NCBI GenBank assembly: GCA_036897625.1 | Contig: JAYMTA010000099.1 | Coordinates: 1-41,783, forward strand | Length of the DNA: 41,783 nt | Source of the DNA: Pelargonium cotyledonis | Lineage: Eukaryota > Streptophyta > Magnoliopsida > Geraniales > Geraniaceae | Direction of reading: 5' to 3' | Part shown: piece after piece, positions 10,715 to 23,691 of the stretch | Position numbering within the stretch: position 1 is the stretch's first letter | Layout: each line of letters starts with the position of its first letter | Notes under the pieces: generated by a model | Told to the model about the DNA's origin: nothing | The model's database searches: none | Seen by the model: only the letters and a program-made list of their open reading frames with translations | Program-made: the position numbers and the translations under genes

Positions 10715-13700
10715 TCGGGAGGGTTTTGAGGCTTATATCAATATAAGAAAGAATAAAAATCTATACGAGCTCCCATTTACTAAAGATAAAAATCTCAGGG
10801 AGTTCTTATATAAAATGTCATGGGATAGGTAACTAGGATTCTCTTTTTCTTTATGAGTCCTACTGTGAAATTAGAATTAGATGTAAAGAGATACCTAATT
10901 TTATCCGCCCCTCTTGAAAGTTTTCAAATTCTGGGTTTATAAAAAGTAGTAATACAACACCGGGCACCCTTTTTAGTACTCTAGGTAAGTGGCATAAAAT
11001 ATATAGTAAAGCGTAGATTTTCGGATTGTACCTTGGAGTCAACTTAGCAGAGGATCGCATTCAGAGATAAGGTGGACTATCGAGCTCCATATGGTAGATA
11101 ATTTATTAGAGACTCAAAATTCTAAGTAAGTCCATACAATAAATCAGTAAAGGACTCCTTCGGTAAACACCCTTAATTATGTAATATGAAAAACTCGGGT
11201 TTGAATACGACGACTTCGGTAAATATAGCCGAGATACCCTGCAGTTATTCTTAGATTTCTAAGGCTTACTTCTAATTAAAATTTTCTTTCCGTAGAATTC
11301 TACAGGTAATTTGCTACATGTATTCCGGGCTTTCATACATTTCCTTTCTCTGACCATAAGTATAAGTACTGTAATTCTATGGTGTACTCCCTTTATATTA
11401 GCACAGGGGTGTTTTAAATACTTTTTATGTGTGAGTTTATCTAAGTGAGATTCTATTTTGGATAAGGAAGTCCGTGTTATCCAGCAAAAGAAGCCTATAT
11501 CATTGATTTTAAAGAGAATTTTTGAGCTAGTATAATATCAAACAAAAGAGTAGCGTGCGTAACATTAGTAACGTCAATACTACACCTACTTACTACATGA
11601 CAGGGACAAAAGCCCATATAAGTCTCGTTCAACTCCTATAGATTGATTCTAGCTCTTAGAAAAGCAGGGAAGGCTTTAGGTAGGGTAGGGGATTTTCTTT
11701 CTTTCATATGTCATCTGTCCTTAATTTCCACTTTTTTGGATCCTGGGTAAAGTAAACTAGGTAGTCATAAGGTATACTTTATATGGGTTACTGTTTAAGT
11801 TATATTACTCTTGTCCTATGGAGCTTATCGACAAGGAGTATATGCCTTAGCAAAGTGTATTATAACATCTCTGCTTATTCTTAAACTAAATAGCTATTGC
11901 TTCTTTTCTGCTCTGAAACTTCTTAAATTAGTTGAGGGTTTAAATCACACATCACAAAGCACTCTTTGTCATAAATATTTGGTATAAAGGGGAGACTTTC
12001 TCCAAATTTTTATCGAGGTAGAAAAGAAATTAGTAGATAATCAAGTAACTTAATACGAGGTTCTTACGATAAGACCCGATCTTCAGGAGATCCTTCCTAA
12101 GGAGCCAAGAAAGACCAAACTAAACAAAAAAACTTACACGAAATTGCCTCAATTATAAAAATTGAAAACAAATTTCTTATTATCTTAGAATTAAGTATCG
12201 AGAACAGTGTAAATCCTTTGAATACAAAGGCTGATTAGATCTTTTAAAATAGTATATCATATAGCATAAGTTTCGGCGGGTACTATAGATCCTTAATTAG
12301 TTTGTAGTGGGCGCGGGTTCGAAAGAGCGGCACTAGCTCTAAAATGCATTAGGTAGAGGCTTCTCTTTACGTCTCCTATACTACTTTATCTTATCCAAAG
12401 CAGGATTCTCTGAATAATTTTAAACAGGAAAGAAATAAAAGTACAAAACCCTCTGAAAGGTGCTGGTATAGTATAATGCCCGTTTGTTCTATCTAATTAT
12501 GTCCCTTTATCCTCGTTGTATGATTGTAAATACAAAAGTCGTGGATAAGCCCTACTTTCGAGAGCAGCTTAGAGGTAGTATACGTGGTCTCCAACAAGGC
12601 AAACTAAAATTTAATAATTTAAGCGTTAGCACGTCTCTTGCAAAAAGCCTATAAAGGAGAGTCCTAGCTAGAAATTCCCGTTAGAATTAGAAGATTCTAA
12701 AAAAGGAAATGCGTACTTTAACGTGCTTAACTTTGGTCATACGGGGCCCTCCTACTAAGGGAACCCTCCAAAAGAGAAACCCCTCGCTTAATTCCTAACC
12801 CGAATACTTGCTATCTCTTAGGATATCTTAGTAAATACTATTCAAAGAAGTTGATGCCCTGGCGGGACTTCTTTTCTTTAAGAAATGAATAAAGTAGGCG
12901 ACTTCCCACATTTTCTCACCTTTTGTTTAGACTTTCTCTTGAATTTCAATCTCTAATGTATTCCTTTTTCAACTGACTCTATACCGAGCCTTTTGCGTAC
13001 ATTTATGCTTTAAATTCTATATCTAACAAGAGCAGCCCTAGTAACGATTTTCTAGAGACTAGATGCTTATTATAAGGGCATTTCCTTGCTATTACAAACA
13101 GGTAAAGCATTCCCTTAGCTTCTCTTTCTACCCCAAACATTCAAAAATAAATATAATTTTTCGTTTAGGCTTTTCTCGAATACTTTCTGATAAGAAACCC
13201 TTTTTTGTGCGCCTTGATGAAACAAAGCCCCAACAAGCAACTTTAGCTCCTTTACTGAAAGTTTGAAACCTATAGGGATGGCAAACAGCACAGCACTAAG
13301 AGTCAGGTTAAATACTTTTTTTAAAAGCAAGCAATTTCGGTTTTTTAAAATTAGAAGGGACTTTTGCTAATACAGATATGTAAGGACTAGAGACACCTCC
13401 TAGTCTTAGTATAAACTTGGAAAGCCGCTAAATAGAATTGCAGGCCTTAGTCTTGTCAATTAACTTTATATAGAATGACTCTTACTTAAATCAACCCTCT
13501 TTTTATACACATTCTCTAAGTGATTTAGTGGATGACTTGGGGTGTATGTTAACTTATTGTATTGAAATGTGCCTATCTAAATTGAGTTTATGTGCGTAGG
13601 TTCAAAACGTGTTTGCTTAGAGCTCGTTAGTTATTTGGTTGGTAACTCTGATTTATACTAGTAGCAACGGGATCCTTCTTATGGATCTATTTGTATATAT

Positions 13701-14382
13701 ATTTTTTTTAACTCTTGACCCGTGTGAAGGGCGGATTGTTTTCTCGAAAGTCTTTGTCTTATGGTGTTAATAATTTAGGATCTTATCTTCCTTTTGACTC
13801 AAAGGGAATATTTCTATACAAGAGGCCGGCTAGATCTCCGCACAGAGCTTCTGAGTGCTCTAATAAATAGAATGGTTAGAAGGTTTATGAGATAACTAAG
13901 GAAGAACCAGAACCTGCTCTTGTGTAATACCTCTAGGGATCTAATAGAAAAGTATCTTGAACTTCTTCTTTTTTTTTTTTTTTACTTTTTGTACGCGAGC
14001 TCTTTTGTTTAGCTATAACTTCAATTCAAATGCCATTTGAACCTACTGCTTTCGATGACTGAGACTCTCCGCATTACCGGGGTATAAACCCGCGAGATAT
14101 AGTGGATATCCGAATTTACTTGAGTTTACACTGGGTTTCAGAGAAGAACCCTAGTTGAGAGACAAAAATTCTTTATTTAAGTAATTTCATAACTCTACTA
14201 TGTAGAAGACTTTACTTGCTTAAGTGCTTTAGCTGTGCCAAAAACCTGCTCACCGTTATAGATGCTTTATGCTACGTAGCTAGAAATATCCTGTGAATAA
14301 AATCGCTTTTAGATATGGAAGCTCCCAGCAAGAATCTCACCCTTATAACAGTATGATATTCAATCAGTCTTAATCCATGAAG
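10715..14382. other. non-coding stretch without recognisable genes
   Basis: Between 13063 and 13330 both strands happen to be free of stops in one frame (67 and 71 codons). Neither product resembles a known protein. A T15 run lies at 13969-13983. T-loop-like words at about 12316 (GGGTTCGAAAG) and 13599 (AGGTTCAAAACG) lack other arms. Confidence 0.6.
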
Positions 14383-14419
14383 TATATCAACTTTTCAAAC
14401 AAGGTTCGATTCTCCGGGG
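14383..14419 (+). pseudogene. possible tRNA-Glu-like fragment
   Basis: ATCAACTTTTCA matches the anticodon-loop region ATCGTCTTTTCA of plant mitochondrial tRNA-Glu(UUC) as I remember it. AAGGTTCGATTCTCCG, a little further on, matches its T arm GGGTTCGATTCCCG. About ten bases that should form the 3' anticodon stem and variable loop are missing, and no 5' half is convincing. A partial, decayed copy is the most that can be claimed. Confidence 0.25.
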
Positions 14420-16548
14420 TTCCTTATTTCATAGTCCTATAATTACTTTAGGTGTCTACACTCCTAACTCCTCCATATCTTCTAGATAATAAATAAAGAA
14501 AGGGCCCCTTTTCGTTGGTAGGAAGGAATTCCGGTAGGATATTGAAGTCATTTTATAATACGGATTCTCTTCAGTTTTTAGTGATTAAGTCGGACTTTCT
14601 TTCACACATTAGTACTAAAGGAGGTTAGTAAAAAGTGTATCTTTATTATACCGGAGCACCCCCTTTTAATTAGCTCTACTCACTGAGCCCCTTTCTTTAA
14701 ACCAAGGAGAAGTGTAATACAAGTACAGCTTTTAAGTGCAACTGTATACTAAACTAAATCGAGTTAATCAGTAAGCTAATCTACTTTTTAAGAGCAATGC
14801 AGGTAAACCCCCTCAAAGACTCATGTAGAGAGGTGTTACTCAGCTAGGGTTTAAAAAAGAAACTAGCGGATCTTATAACGAATCCTTCGGGGGATAACTT
14901 AAAATTAATTACTGTATGGGAAAGCTCTCAATAACAGTTCAATTAGCGTAATCTTGAATTCTCATCTGGATCTTTATGTTTAACTCTATCCTATTGCACT
15001 AATGCTCGTTGTTCTTTAAGATTTTGGAAGTAGAACAAAAGAAAGCTGGTTTGCAATTACTAGGTAGAAAAAAAGGTGCTTTTACCGGGACTCTTATTAA
15101 TAACATTTATTCCTCGTGCTTTTTTAGTGAAAGAGGGCAACTAAATGAAATGCAAAGAGGACAGGATTCTAGTTACTTCAAAAAGCATTCTCTATATCTG
15201 GGGAACCTTAAATTAATCTGAGACAGTAAATAAGTTTGTTCTTGAACTAGACACATAACGGTAAAAGCGCTTGTAAAGTCTATCCCTTACACCTTTATAA
15301 GATCGAATATCCACTTTAGTAGTCTTACAATTTGATATATAATATTTAAGTTTTTAAAAGTATACAGGACTGGCCCTTAAACTGACTCGCTAGGCTTTAG
15401 TTCGACACTTTTTAACATAGATTAGGATTTCATAAAAGTTAGTTATTTAGTTACTTTCCTTATATAAGAGGCGTACTTTCTTATTTTGTTGTCTAAAGAA
15501 CTCCGGATAAAAAGCTATAAAAGCAGTACAAATCCAGGGAACACCTCTTTCCAGGATATATTAAATTACAATAAATAACCGAATTCTCAATACGTCCAAA
15601 ACTCTTTACTTTTTATTACTTACTTTTTCAATAACTTAACCTTTTCATGAATGAGAAACTCGAAGTAAGATCACCACCTGGAACAAGAGAATCTAAGAAC
15701 TTATTTTCTTTTCCATGAAACAAAAGGTTTTGAGTTGTTGCTATTCATTCATATGGAGGAAACGCACTTACTCTTTGCAAGGACACAGATCTAAAAGAAT
15801 TCTTCTATATAAAGCGATTCTGATCTCTAGTCTAAAGTTACTTGATGACCATTCAACGAAGGACAAGCTCGTTATATCGAGCCCCTGTACATACACTTGT
15901 AATTTCAAGCATAAAATGTCATTTCGAAATGCAAAAGACATAAAGAAACTAAGCTATCCAACAAACTCTTTTTGAATTCAGTGTTTTCTTGAGTTTTTGA
16001 GTCATAATGTGAAAAGTCTAGCCATTTTTAGAGCGGGTTTCTTAGAATTCCTAGAGGATATCGTATAAAGTGTGGAACTCAAAAGGTTGTAGAGTCCATA
16101 TTACCTATGGTTCGGATTAGTGAGGGAAGGCTTTCTCAATGTAGAGTTAGGGATATTCCTAAAGAAAAGCTTTCAAACGGAGCTTCTTTGGTTTTTTCTC
16201 GGAAAGGATAATTCCAATTTCAAGGATCCCTGGCATATAAGTTTGTTCAAACAATGGATTACTTCTGCGAGGCAATTTCTTATCCTATATTTGTTGATAG
16301 AAAAGAGATTTTTTCCAGGATTTCAATTCTAGGATACTTAGACGGAAGCTCTCGGTACCCTTTTTGGAGTCAATATTGACTATGTTTAATAATTTGCCTT
16401 AATTACTATTATTAAATTTCGAGTCCGTTTTAGAAAAAAGAAAAAAGAGCGAACTTCTAAGAAAAGACCCGAGTAAACTAAAGGGCTCCTTTTTTTAATA
16501 TCAGCCTAAAAAAGTGCTTGATAAGAGGAATAACAGTTGGAAATCCAA
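14420..16548. other. non-coding stretch with somewhat longer chance open frames
   Basis: Three plus-strand open frames (15009-15221, 15715-15975, 16120-16332; 70-86 codons) lie in this region in different frames. I recognise none. They show no shared domain, membrane segment pattern or ribosome-binding context, and their lengths fit chance at this base composition. If any decayed protein gene exists in the window, this would be the place to run a translated search. Confidence 0.55.
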
Positions 16549-16625
16549 TTGACACTGTCTGAAGTCTTGAAAGAGCCTAATCCTTTTTGTTCTACAACAT
16601 GATATACCCGGACAACAGCAATGCT
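16549..16625 (+). pseudogene. possible tRNA-Ser(UGA)-like remnant
   Basis: TGTCTGAAGTCTTGAAAGAG (16556-16575) matches the D-arm region TGTCTGAGCGGTTGAAAGAG of plant mitochondrial tRNA-Ser(UGA), as remembered, at 16 of 20 positions. At almost the expected distance, ATACCCGG (16604-16611) corresponds to ATACCGGG of the variable arm. The anticodon arm, T loop and acceptor are lost. Order and spacing support the reading, but it rests on one good block. Confidence 0.35.
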
Positions 16626-17603
16626 TGATTACCCCGCGATTCCTAAATCCTACGGATTCCATAAGGAATGTTAGAGGGTTTTGTGGGTTTCAAAACAAGA
16701 AATAAAGCTGGCAGAAGTTCTTCGCACACAAGAAATTTCTTAAAAATGATTAACTTTAGGATTCTTTTCAAGGTATTTCTGAGCAGAGCAAGCGGATAAG
16801 TACTTGAGTAATATGATATAATTTTTAGGGAGTCTATAGAAACCCGGGTTAACTCTTTCATTAAAAAGAGGAAAGTTAATTTGATTATGAGTAGCTATAG
16901 TATAACAAGAGGATGCCTGAGATATTAATTAAGGAGTTTTTTGTCTATCAACATGAGTCAAAACGGGTGTTATCCGATTAGATCCACTGATTTGTTATAA
17001 TCTAGGATCTTGTAACAGTCCAAGGAAAAGTTCCTTAGAAAAAAGGGAGTTTTACGCCCTTGCCAGGCTCCTGGGTATCCCTGTTTAAGAACTTTCTATT
17101 ATGATAAAAAATCTTTGTTCTACCCGTCTCCGTATGGCGGGTTTCCTACTTGACTTCTAACAAGAGACGCTCCTCAATAATTTTTACTAAGGGAAGCACT
17201 GAAACTTCGAGCCCTGTTAAATCTTAAAAAAATGAAAGTAAAAAGCGTGGATGCTCTATTGATAAGTTCCTTTGTAATTTGGTGGTTTTTACCCTAATAT
17301 AAATAGAATTTAATCAGAAAACTTGTAAACTACCGTGTTATAAACTTTCTTAGTAGTTGTAGTTGTTGATAAGAGGAACTCCTAGAGCCGAAATTTTGGA
17401 TTTAGAAGCTTGTAGCAAAATAGCTCTAGTATAAGGAAGAAATCGTGTATCAAGTCTTTATTTATCGTATTTGTAATTCAGCACTTATTTTAGGATATTA
17501 AGTGAATACTTGTTTCGGAAAGAGAGGCACAAACTAAAGAATGGTGCCAATGCCTCGCAAGTTTTTATACATAATACTGATTTTTTTTAATAAATGTAAG
17601 AGT
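16626..17603. other. non-coding stretch with one short hairpin
   Basis: No gene is visible. ACCCG (17122-17126) pairs with CGGGT (17138-17142), with an extra CC-GG pairing inside around GTAT. The open frame 16643-16861 (minus, 72 codons) is not recognisable. Confidence 0.6.
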
Positions 17604-17677
17604 ACAAAGTAAATTGAATTGGTCAGAGCACCTTTCCTTCTAAGGCACTGTGGGTTTCGAGTCATGTCAAACCCCAG
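17604..17677 (+). pseudogene. trnD-like: decayed plastid-type tRNA-Asp(GUC)
   Basis: The D-arm block TTGAATTGGTCAGAGCACC (17614-17632) matches the plastid-type tRNA-Asp TTCAATTGGTCAGAGCACC at all but one position. Downstream, CTAAGGC, ACTGTGGG and TTTCGAGTC follow the order of CAAGGC, GCTGCGGG and TTCGAGCC. The acceptor stem is gone, the anticodon GUC is replaced (loop around TTCTAA), about four bases of the anticodon-variable region are deleted and one T is inserted in the T arm. It cannot work as tRNA-Asp. Plastid-derived tRNA-Asp is common in flowering-plant mitochondria, so this supports a plant mitochondrial origin. Confidence 0.6.
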
Positions 17678-20600
17678 GTCCTATTATAATATAAGGGGGC
17701 TCCAAAGATTTTCTTTCTCTCGAAGTCTCCAGAAAAGGTAAACTAATGAAGCTTGTCTTGGAATTACACTAACTAAGGCTTGAAGAAGAGAATATATATC
17801 TCCTTGTTTACAACCCGAGAAGTACGTATTTAGGCTCTGCTAAAAGGGCTTTCTTTATACTATTTTATCCAAAACCTAAAAGACTCCTAAGGCTAAAACT
17901 TGTTTTAAGTAAACCTCTTTTTTATGTAAGCAAATCCTAGAATAAAGCTGTATATAACAAACCTCTTAGTAAGCCCTAAATTAAGCAAGCTATACTTAAA
18001 AAAGCATTCCTATGGATCCTTTTAAGCTATGAAGGAATGTGGGTTATTTAACTAAAGCTTTCTAGGATTTATACTTGGTTAAACCTTGCTTTACTCAGAA
18101 GGTATTCGAATCCAACAAGGATCCCCTTTACCCAGGGTTATTGCTGAATTCAAGAAAGCCTTCATTCGTAAAAACACATGTTTGAGCTGAGATTGTATAG
18201 TAAAGTTTATGCCTTAAAGGGTAGCAGTACTACTTATAGGTTTCCTCTGGTAAGACATTTCTATTATCTGGATTGGTAGAATAGCGGTTCCCTAAAAAAA
18301 GAGGGTTTACTATAGCTAAAAAAAGGACCCTTCTAGAGCTTATTTATATAAGGCTTCTTTAATTTACCATTAAACAACCCCTTTAGATACAGTTTTTAAT
18401 TAGTATCTTGAGTTAAACATTGGAATAGCCGGCCTTTAAAACCCTATTACTTTTCCGTATAACTAAGTGTCTACAAGGACTTCCCTATGAAGCGTAGACC
18501 CACCCGCGGATATATTCTTACAGTTTTTCACTGAAGCCTAAATATTTTAGCTACTCGAGCGCCAAAACTATATACGAGGGTACCCGGATCGGATTATTAA
18601 AAAGCTACAGGAACTCTTAACTAGGAATCTCTTAGAAAGAGCCTCCGCCGCGAAGAAACTGGGACCTATACTCTACTCTTAAAACCCCTTAGATTTTTAT
18701 GTGTGATAGCCCTACTAGATTATGCTATATAAATCCGGTATGAATAAAATGTAATAAAAGGGAAGTTCTTAGATTTATTGGCAAGGCTATCCCTATAATA
18801 AAAAGCTGAGTGTCCTAATACAGAGAAGGTTAGTCCGTCGACTAGTACTTTTTTTGTATTTGTTACTCATTTAAATAATTGCAGTCAAACAAAAAGGGGG
18901 TTACACTCTATAAGGGAAACGCTGGTATTGTCCTAAATCCAGGGAACTGCTGAAAAAGGTCCGACAATAATAACAAGGTTGCACTAATTAATACTTATTA
19001 CAAGGGGATTCCGTAGTTATGGAGACCCTTGTTTAACGACGCTAAAAATTTGGTAAACGTTGCGCAAATTTAACCGTATCATTAACACAGGAAAGTTAGA
19101 ATTTTTTTTGAACTTCATTTAGATTCAAATTAGAAGAGAGACCTGAAAGGAAATTCTACTCCATAGATGTTAAAATGTATGCTATAGTAAAAAGACAAGA
19201 GACAAGTATTGAGAATCCGTGTAAAATTTCTTATATAAGAAGGGTAGAACCTCTGGAGTGCTTTTACTAGAATTATTTTATCTGAAAGGCTTAGGTAAAG
19301 GCCTTAAATAAAAGGAGAATATATGTCTCTAAACTTGACGAGTCTCCAGATTCCAAGATAGAATTTAGAATTCAAGTGGACGCTCTTTGAAGTATAACCA
19401 ATAGTAGGGCCTTTTTTTTTCAAATTGAATACATCTTCTAAAGCCCTTGAGCTCTGTATGCATTCAAGGAACAGATTCGCAAAGAAATTCCGAGATATAC
19501 TTTGAAATAAGTGTAAAAAGCAGAATTAAGTAGGGGTAAAAGAAGGTAGTTCACCTTAAAGTGCATACCTTTTTCAAGCTTGGATTTGTAACTTATTAGT
19601 ATTAGAAATATTATCTGTAAAGAACCACGTACTAAAGTGCTAATATAAGTGATAATGAGTACTTTTATTAATTGTCTATAGCAGAATAAAGAATTCCCCG
19701 AAACCATGAGTTCAAATCGGCAAGTGTTAACATTTTAGTAGTGTCCGGTGGTCTAAGTTCCTTTTTGAAACACTGTAATTGAAACAGCACAAATTGGATT
19801 CCCTTTTGATCGAAGCGTTTTCAAGAGCGACGTAATAGCTGTTTACCCGGGGGCTCCCGACTCAACAAGGTTTTGGTATCTCCTAAATTGCCTGTACAAA
19901 AATAGGATTTTACTTCTATAAGTATAAGGAAGGCCCCTCATGTATGAATTATCCTGGCTAAAAAATTAATATTATTCTACCGGTTACCCATGAACTTAAA
20001 CCTTAAAAATGTAAAGGCTTTTTACTAATATTACTTATAGTTGTTTTGCAAATACCATGTATAAGGACAAGACCAGACCTCTCTTATATATGCCAGCCGC
20101 TTCACAACCCTTGAAAATACAATCTTTTACTAACGGTCACTAATGAACCTGTACTTAATTATATCCCAGTGCGGAGGAAATCTCGTTTTAGTAAAAAACA
20201 ATACCAATAAAAACCCTGGATTCGCAACTCTCATAAAATTGGGGACTCTCCTTAAACCCAACTGGAATATATATATATATCTGTAATTTTAGCTTTCTGC
20301 GTCAAATGCAGTACTAGTTAGTAAACACCCCCTTATGCTAAAGGTTTGTAACACATTTCTGAGGTTAGCAAAGGAATACTCCTTAAAAGAGACGACCCCG
20401 ATTTATTATCCAACTTTCTTTCAGATGTAATCATAAATAGATATTGTGTTTATTAGTGCCTATTGCCAGCCTATGATAATAAAAAGCACTGTATTCTTTA
20501 AAAATTAAAATCCCCTATCCTCGCGTATTACTTTCTTGAAATGGATTTCTCGTAGTTTAAATTACAGGCGCTATAAAGACTTTGTTTGTACCTGCGAGGA

Positions 20601-21879
20601 TGTAGTTAATTAAATACTTAAAAAGGGTTCGTTTTAAGTTTATGTAAAGTATAATTTAGTTTATACAATACAACTAAGCTATTCTAATTGGACCCCCTAT
20701 TGCTTATATTAAAAAGTATCCAGATAGTCTTCAAGAAAGGCCCTTGTATGAATGATCTTTTAAATAAGATAAGCAACCCTCCTAGCCATATAATATAGAA
20801 AAAAAGGGTTTCCTTATTGTTTTCCCCCTTTTTGCAGTGGTCAAGGAGCTCATCTAACATCTTAAGCAAATATAGTATAGCACTTAGCGGGTACCCGGTT
20901 TGAGGCAATTATAGGACTTGCTGCTTCTCAGGTTTATTGTAGGATTAAGGAGGACACCCGTTTTAAAGCTCATAGGCTTTCTCTATAACAAAGAGTAATT
21001 AATTTCTTATACATTGTTTAAATTACCCTTATAAAAAGGCTTCGACCAGTCTACTTATTAAGACCCCTTATAAGAAGCAATATACAAGAGCAGCCCGCTC
21101 CTATACCAAACCCTTTATATAATTGGCAACAAAGAATTGGCGGCTATTCATACTTATTTAGGGTTCCTTTAATGAGTTAAATACAGTTACCTTTATTTAG
21201 TCTCCAAAAGTATTTAAAAACCGGAAATCCTAGAATCTTAGGAGCCCTTCTTTGTACTTTCAGTTAAGTAAAGGGATCCTAAGGGAATTCTTTATTATAT
21301 TTTTCTGATTAGAAGGATCCAGGTAATCTGAAATAAAAAGCTTAAATAAAACCGCTCTGGATAGAAACTTCTGTAATGTGTATGTTAATTCACTTAGCGA
21401 TGCTTCTCCATTTTTTTTTGAATTAGGTGAGTTACCGGCTCTAGATATTTAAAACAAGGAGCTGTGCTTATGTGGACTCTAAGGGTACAAGCCAAAAAAG
21501 ATAGGAAAGGAGCCTCTTAATCGGGTTATTAAACCGGACATATTATTGTATACTCGGAAAAGCTAAAAGTAATTCTTCTGTTTTATAAGTATTAGAAGCT
21601 AATATATCTAAGTTCGGTTTCCTTAATAGAAATTCCTCCTAATTTGCTGGGAGATAGAGTGCTTGGGAACATAAAAAAGAGTGTATTAAAGAGTACCTTC
21701 TAAAATATTAAAATACTAAATGTTTAGGTCCTAGCCTTTATTTAGTCAAAACGAATCCCAGCTAAGTTATACAAAAAATATTATATGATCAACCCCTAAA
21801 GCTTACCTGAAATTCAGTAAACTTATAAAAAGCAATTCTATTCTAGATACCCTCTACCTCCACGGGGAGTCTCCTTTTA
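17678..21879. other. non-coding stretch without recognisable genes
   Basis: The longest open frame here (19438-19707, minus, 89 codons) shares first place in the window but resembles nothing I know. Four GGATCC sites occur (18014, 18119, 21274, 21315), and an (AT)7 microsatellite lies at 20267-20280. T-loop-like words at about 18105 (TATTCGAATCC) and 19721 (GAGTTCAAATCGG) have no accompanying arms. Confidence 0.6.
20267..20280. repeat. (AT)7 microsatellite
   Basis: Seven AT units in a row. Likely length-variable between individuals or between reads. Confidence 0.85.
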
Positions 21880-21956
21880 GAAATGCGATGTTAGAACAAG
21901 TCTTTACCTATTAAAGGACAGGGGTTCGAACTCCAACCTACTATGAGTGCATTTCC
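21880..21956 (+). other. tRNA-sized fold closed by a 7-bp stem
   Basis: GAAATGC (21880-21886) pairs perfectly with GCATTTC (21949-21955), closing a 76-base segment. Inside, GTCTTT (21900-21905) and AAAGGAC (21913-21919) form a 6-pair stem around ACCTATT, and GGGG-TTCGAA-CTCC makes a T-arm-like hairpin. The D arm is poor, the anticodon-like loop lacks the usual U, and about 14 extra bases separate the T-like arm from the closing stem. The family could not be assigned. It is either a rearranged tRNA remnant or a chance fold. Confidence 0.3.
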
Positions 21957-23674
21957 TAGAATCTGCTTGTGAGTGATGACAGACAGATTGAGTTTTTCCC
22001 AGGTTCTTAAATCTTGTCAATCAATGAAAATTAATAGATTTCTTACATATCATCACAAAAAAGGGGATTTAACCTAACCCAGTTTTCTTGTTAACTTGAA
22101 AATCTTTTTCCGTCTCCCGTGAACTCCAGATTAATTTAGGGCATTATATTATCCTCTAACAGGAGTCTTATTACTACCCATTTCTTCTAATCTTATTTTA
22201 ATTCTAACTTTCCAACAATAGAACAGAACTCCTTTTAGATTTTGTAATGCTTACTGCGAGAAAAGCAATTCCTTTTTATGAGAAATCCAAAATATTTAAA
22301 GGTCTTCCAGATAGCTCAAGGCAGCGCTATTCATGCCAAGCGGGTCTCACTGAAAATCGTATGCAAGTCTAAACAAGTGTAACACTAAATTAAGAATAAC
22401 TAATAAATGATCGTACGCGCATACCTCATACAATACAAAAGCAAAACTCCTTTTAATTATAGCTAGCGTATAAACTACAAACCCTTCTTGTGTATTTTAC
22501 GAATTAGATAAAAGAGCCCAGAAAAGAGCACTTTAGCATATAGAGGTCTCCGTTTTTAATGGTATAAATAGAAATCTCTAGCATTTTTTATTTGTCATAT
22601 TTGACTAAATGTCTTAGATCTTGGCTGTGTATATAAGGAGGACCCGTCTTCAACCTTACGTGACACTTATGTCTTAGCTCCAGCAGAGGGTTTTTATTCA
22701 AGGAGTTGTGGTTTTTAATTAATCGGAACAAGTATTCAACATAAGAAACAAAGTACGGGGGCTAGGATATAGGGGATTGAATAATGCATCTATAATTTTT
22801 GTTTTTATAAGAATAACCTATCTTAAATAATAAGGTTAAGACTTTCAAATATTTTTATTGCATAGGAGCTTCTTCTCAAATTCCGTAAGTAAAGTTAAGC
22901 CTATGGGATCCAGTGTCATTTTTGTCAAGACAAAAGGTATGTTGTATTGCTATAGTTGTGTGGTCTATAATGTATTTAATTGAACTTAAACTTTATCATT
23001 GACTTTATACCACTTATCCATTATGTTTGCCTTTGCATAGCTTTTCTTTCGATTCCTTGCCTTAGAATATATTATAAACTTTTCTATACTCCAAGTTATT
23101 TAATTTGAATTTGTAATTTACTTTTTACTCTAAAGTCCTTCACCTTATATAGCTGAAACTGGTCCCTCTGAAAAAGCATTTTAAAGGATTCTCCTTAATG
23201 TAATGCGCTGGGTCAAGCTGAGAAGAGGCTGGGGGATTTTTAGCAGCTAGATATGTTGTATTCCTAAAAACTTTTTTATACCAAACTTTTATTTGTGTTT
23301 CTGAATTTAACTTAATTTAAAATATTAATCTTCTGCACTGCACTAAGGTTTAATTTGCAACCTCAGCTTTAGCTTCTTTCTCTGTGTAGTACTTTGCCTT
23401 ACCCTAACCTCTCTTACTGCTGCATAAGAGATCCAGAATTAGGGTCTCTTTTAGCATTCTTTTTTGTACAGACCAAGAATCCATATTATGTGCGGAAATC
23501 CTAATATCTCTAACAAAAAAAGAGAGTCATCTGATTAATTATTCCCTAGTAATAGCTTATAAAAGTGGAATAAACTTATCTGGTTAAGTGTGTAAAAGTT
23601 TTTAAATTGTATATTTCTCAGAAAGGAATTTTGTTTCTGGTCTTATTTACTTTCGTTTTCATTTTCTGTTTCGC

Positions 23675-23691
23675 TTTTATCCTATATACAA
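23675..23691 (+). repeat. 17-bp exact repeat, copy 1
   Basis: TTTTATCCTATATACAA is identical to 36703-36719. Beyond it both copies carry AACTAAAA and ACTGTA with small gaps, and T-rich tracts precede both. The flanking likeness suggests an old shared repeat of about 80 bp rather than a lone chance match, but an isolated 17-mer of this composition can arise by chance. Confidence 0.45.

Noticed and set aside
13063..13330. Open frames on both strands at the same place
   Set aside because: Locally fewer stop triplets on both strands explain both; neither translation resembles a known protein.
13969..13983. T15 run as a terminator
   Set aside because: No stem precedes it and no gene lies upstream. 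Similar T or A runs (7348, 34331, 36571) occur without context.
14031..14060. Minus-strand GCAGTAGGTTCAAATGG resembling a Trp or Leu T arm
   Set aside because: The 3' side does not pair and the upstream sequence matches no tRNA well enough.
15715..15975. 86-codon ATG-initiated open frame on the plus strand
   Set aside because: Its length is within chance, it has no recognised domain or membrane pattern, and neighbouring frames are equally open by chance.
19438..19707. 89-codon open frame on the minus strand
   Set aside because: Somewhat hydrophobic by composition but no recognisable protein; length expected by chance.
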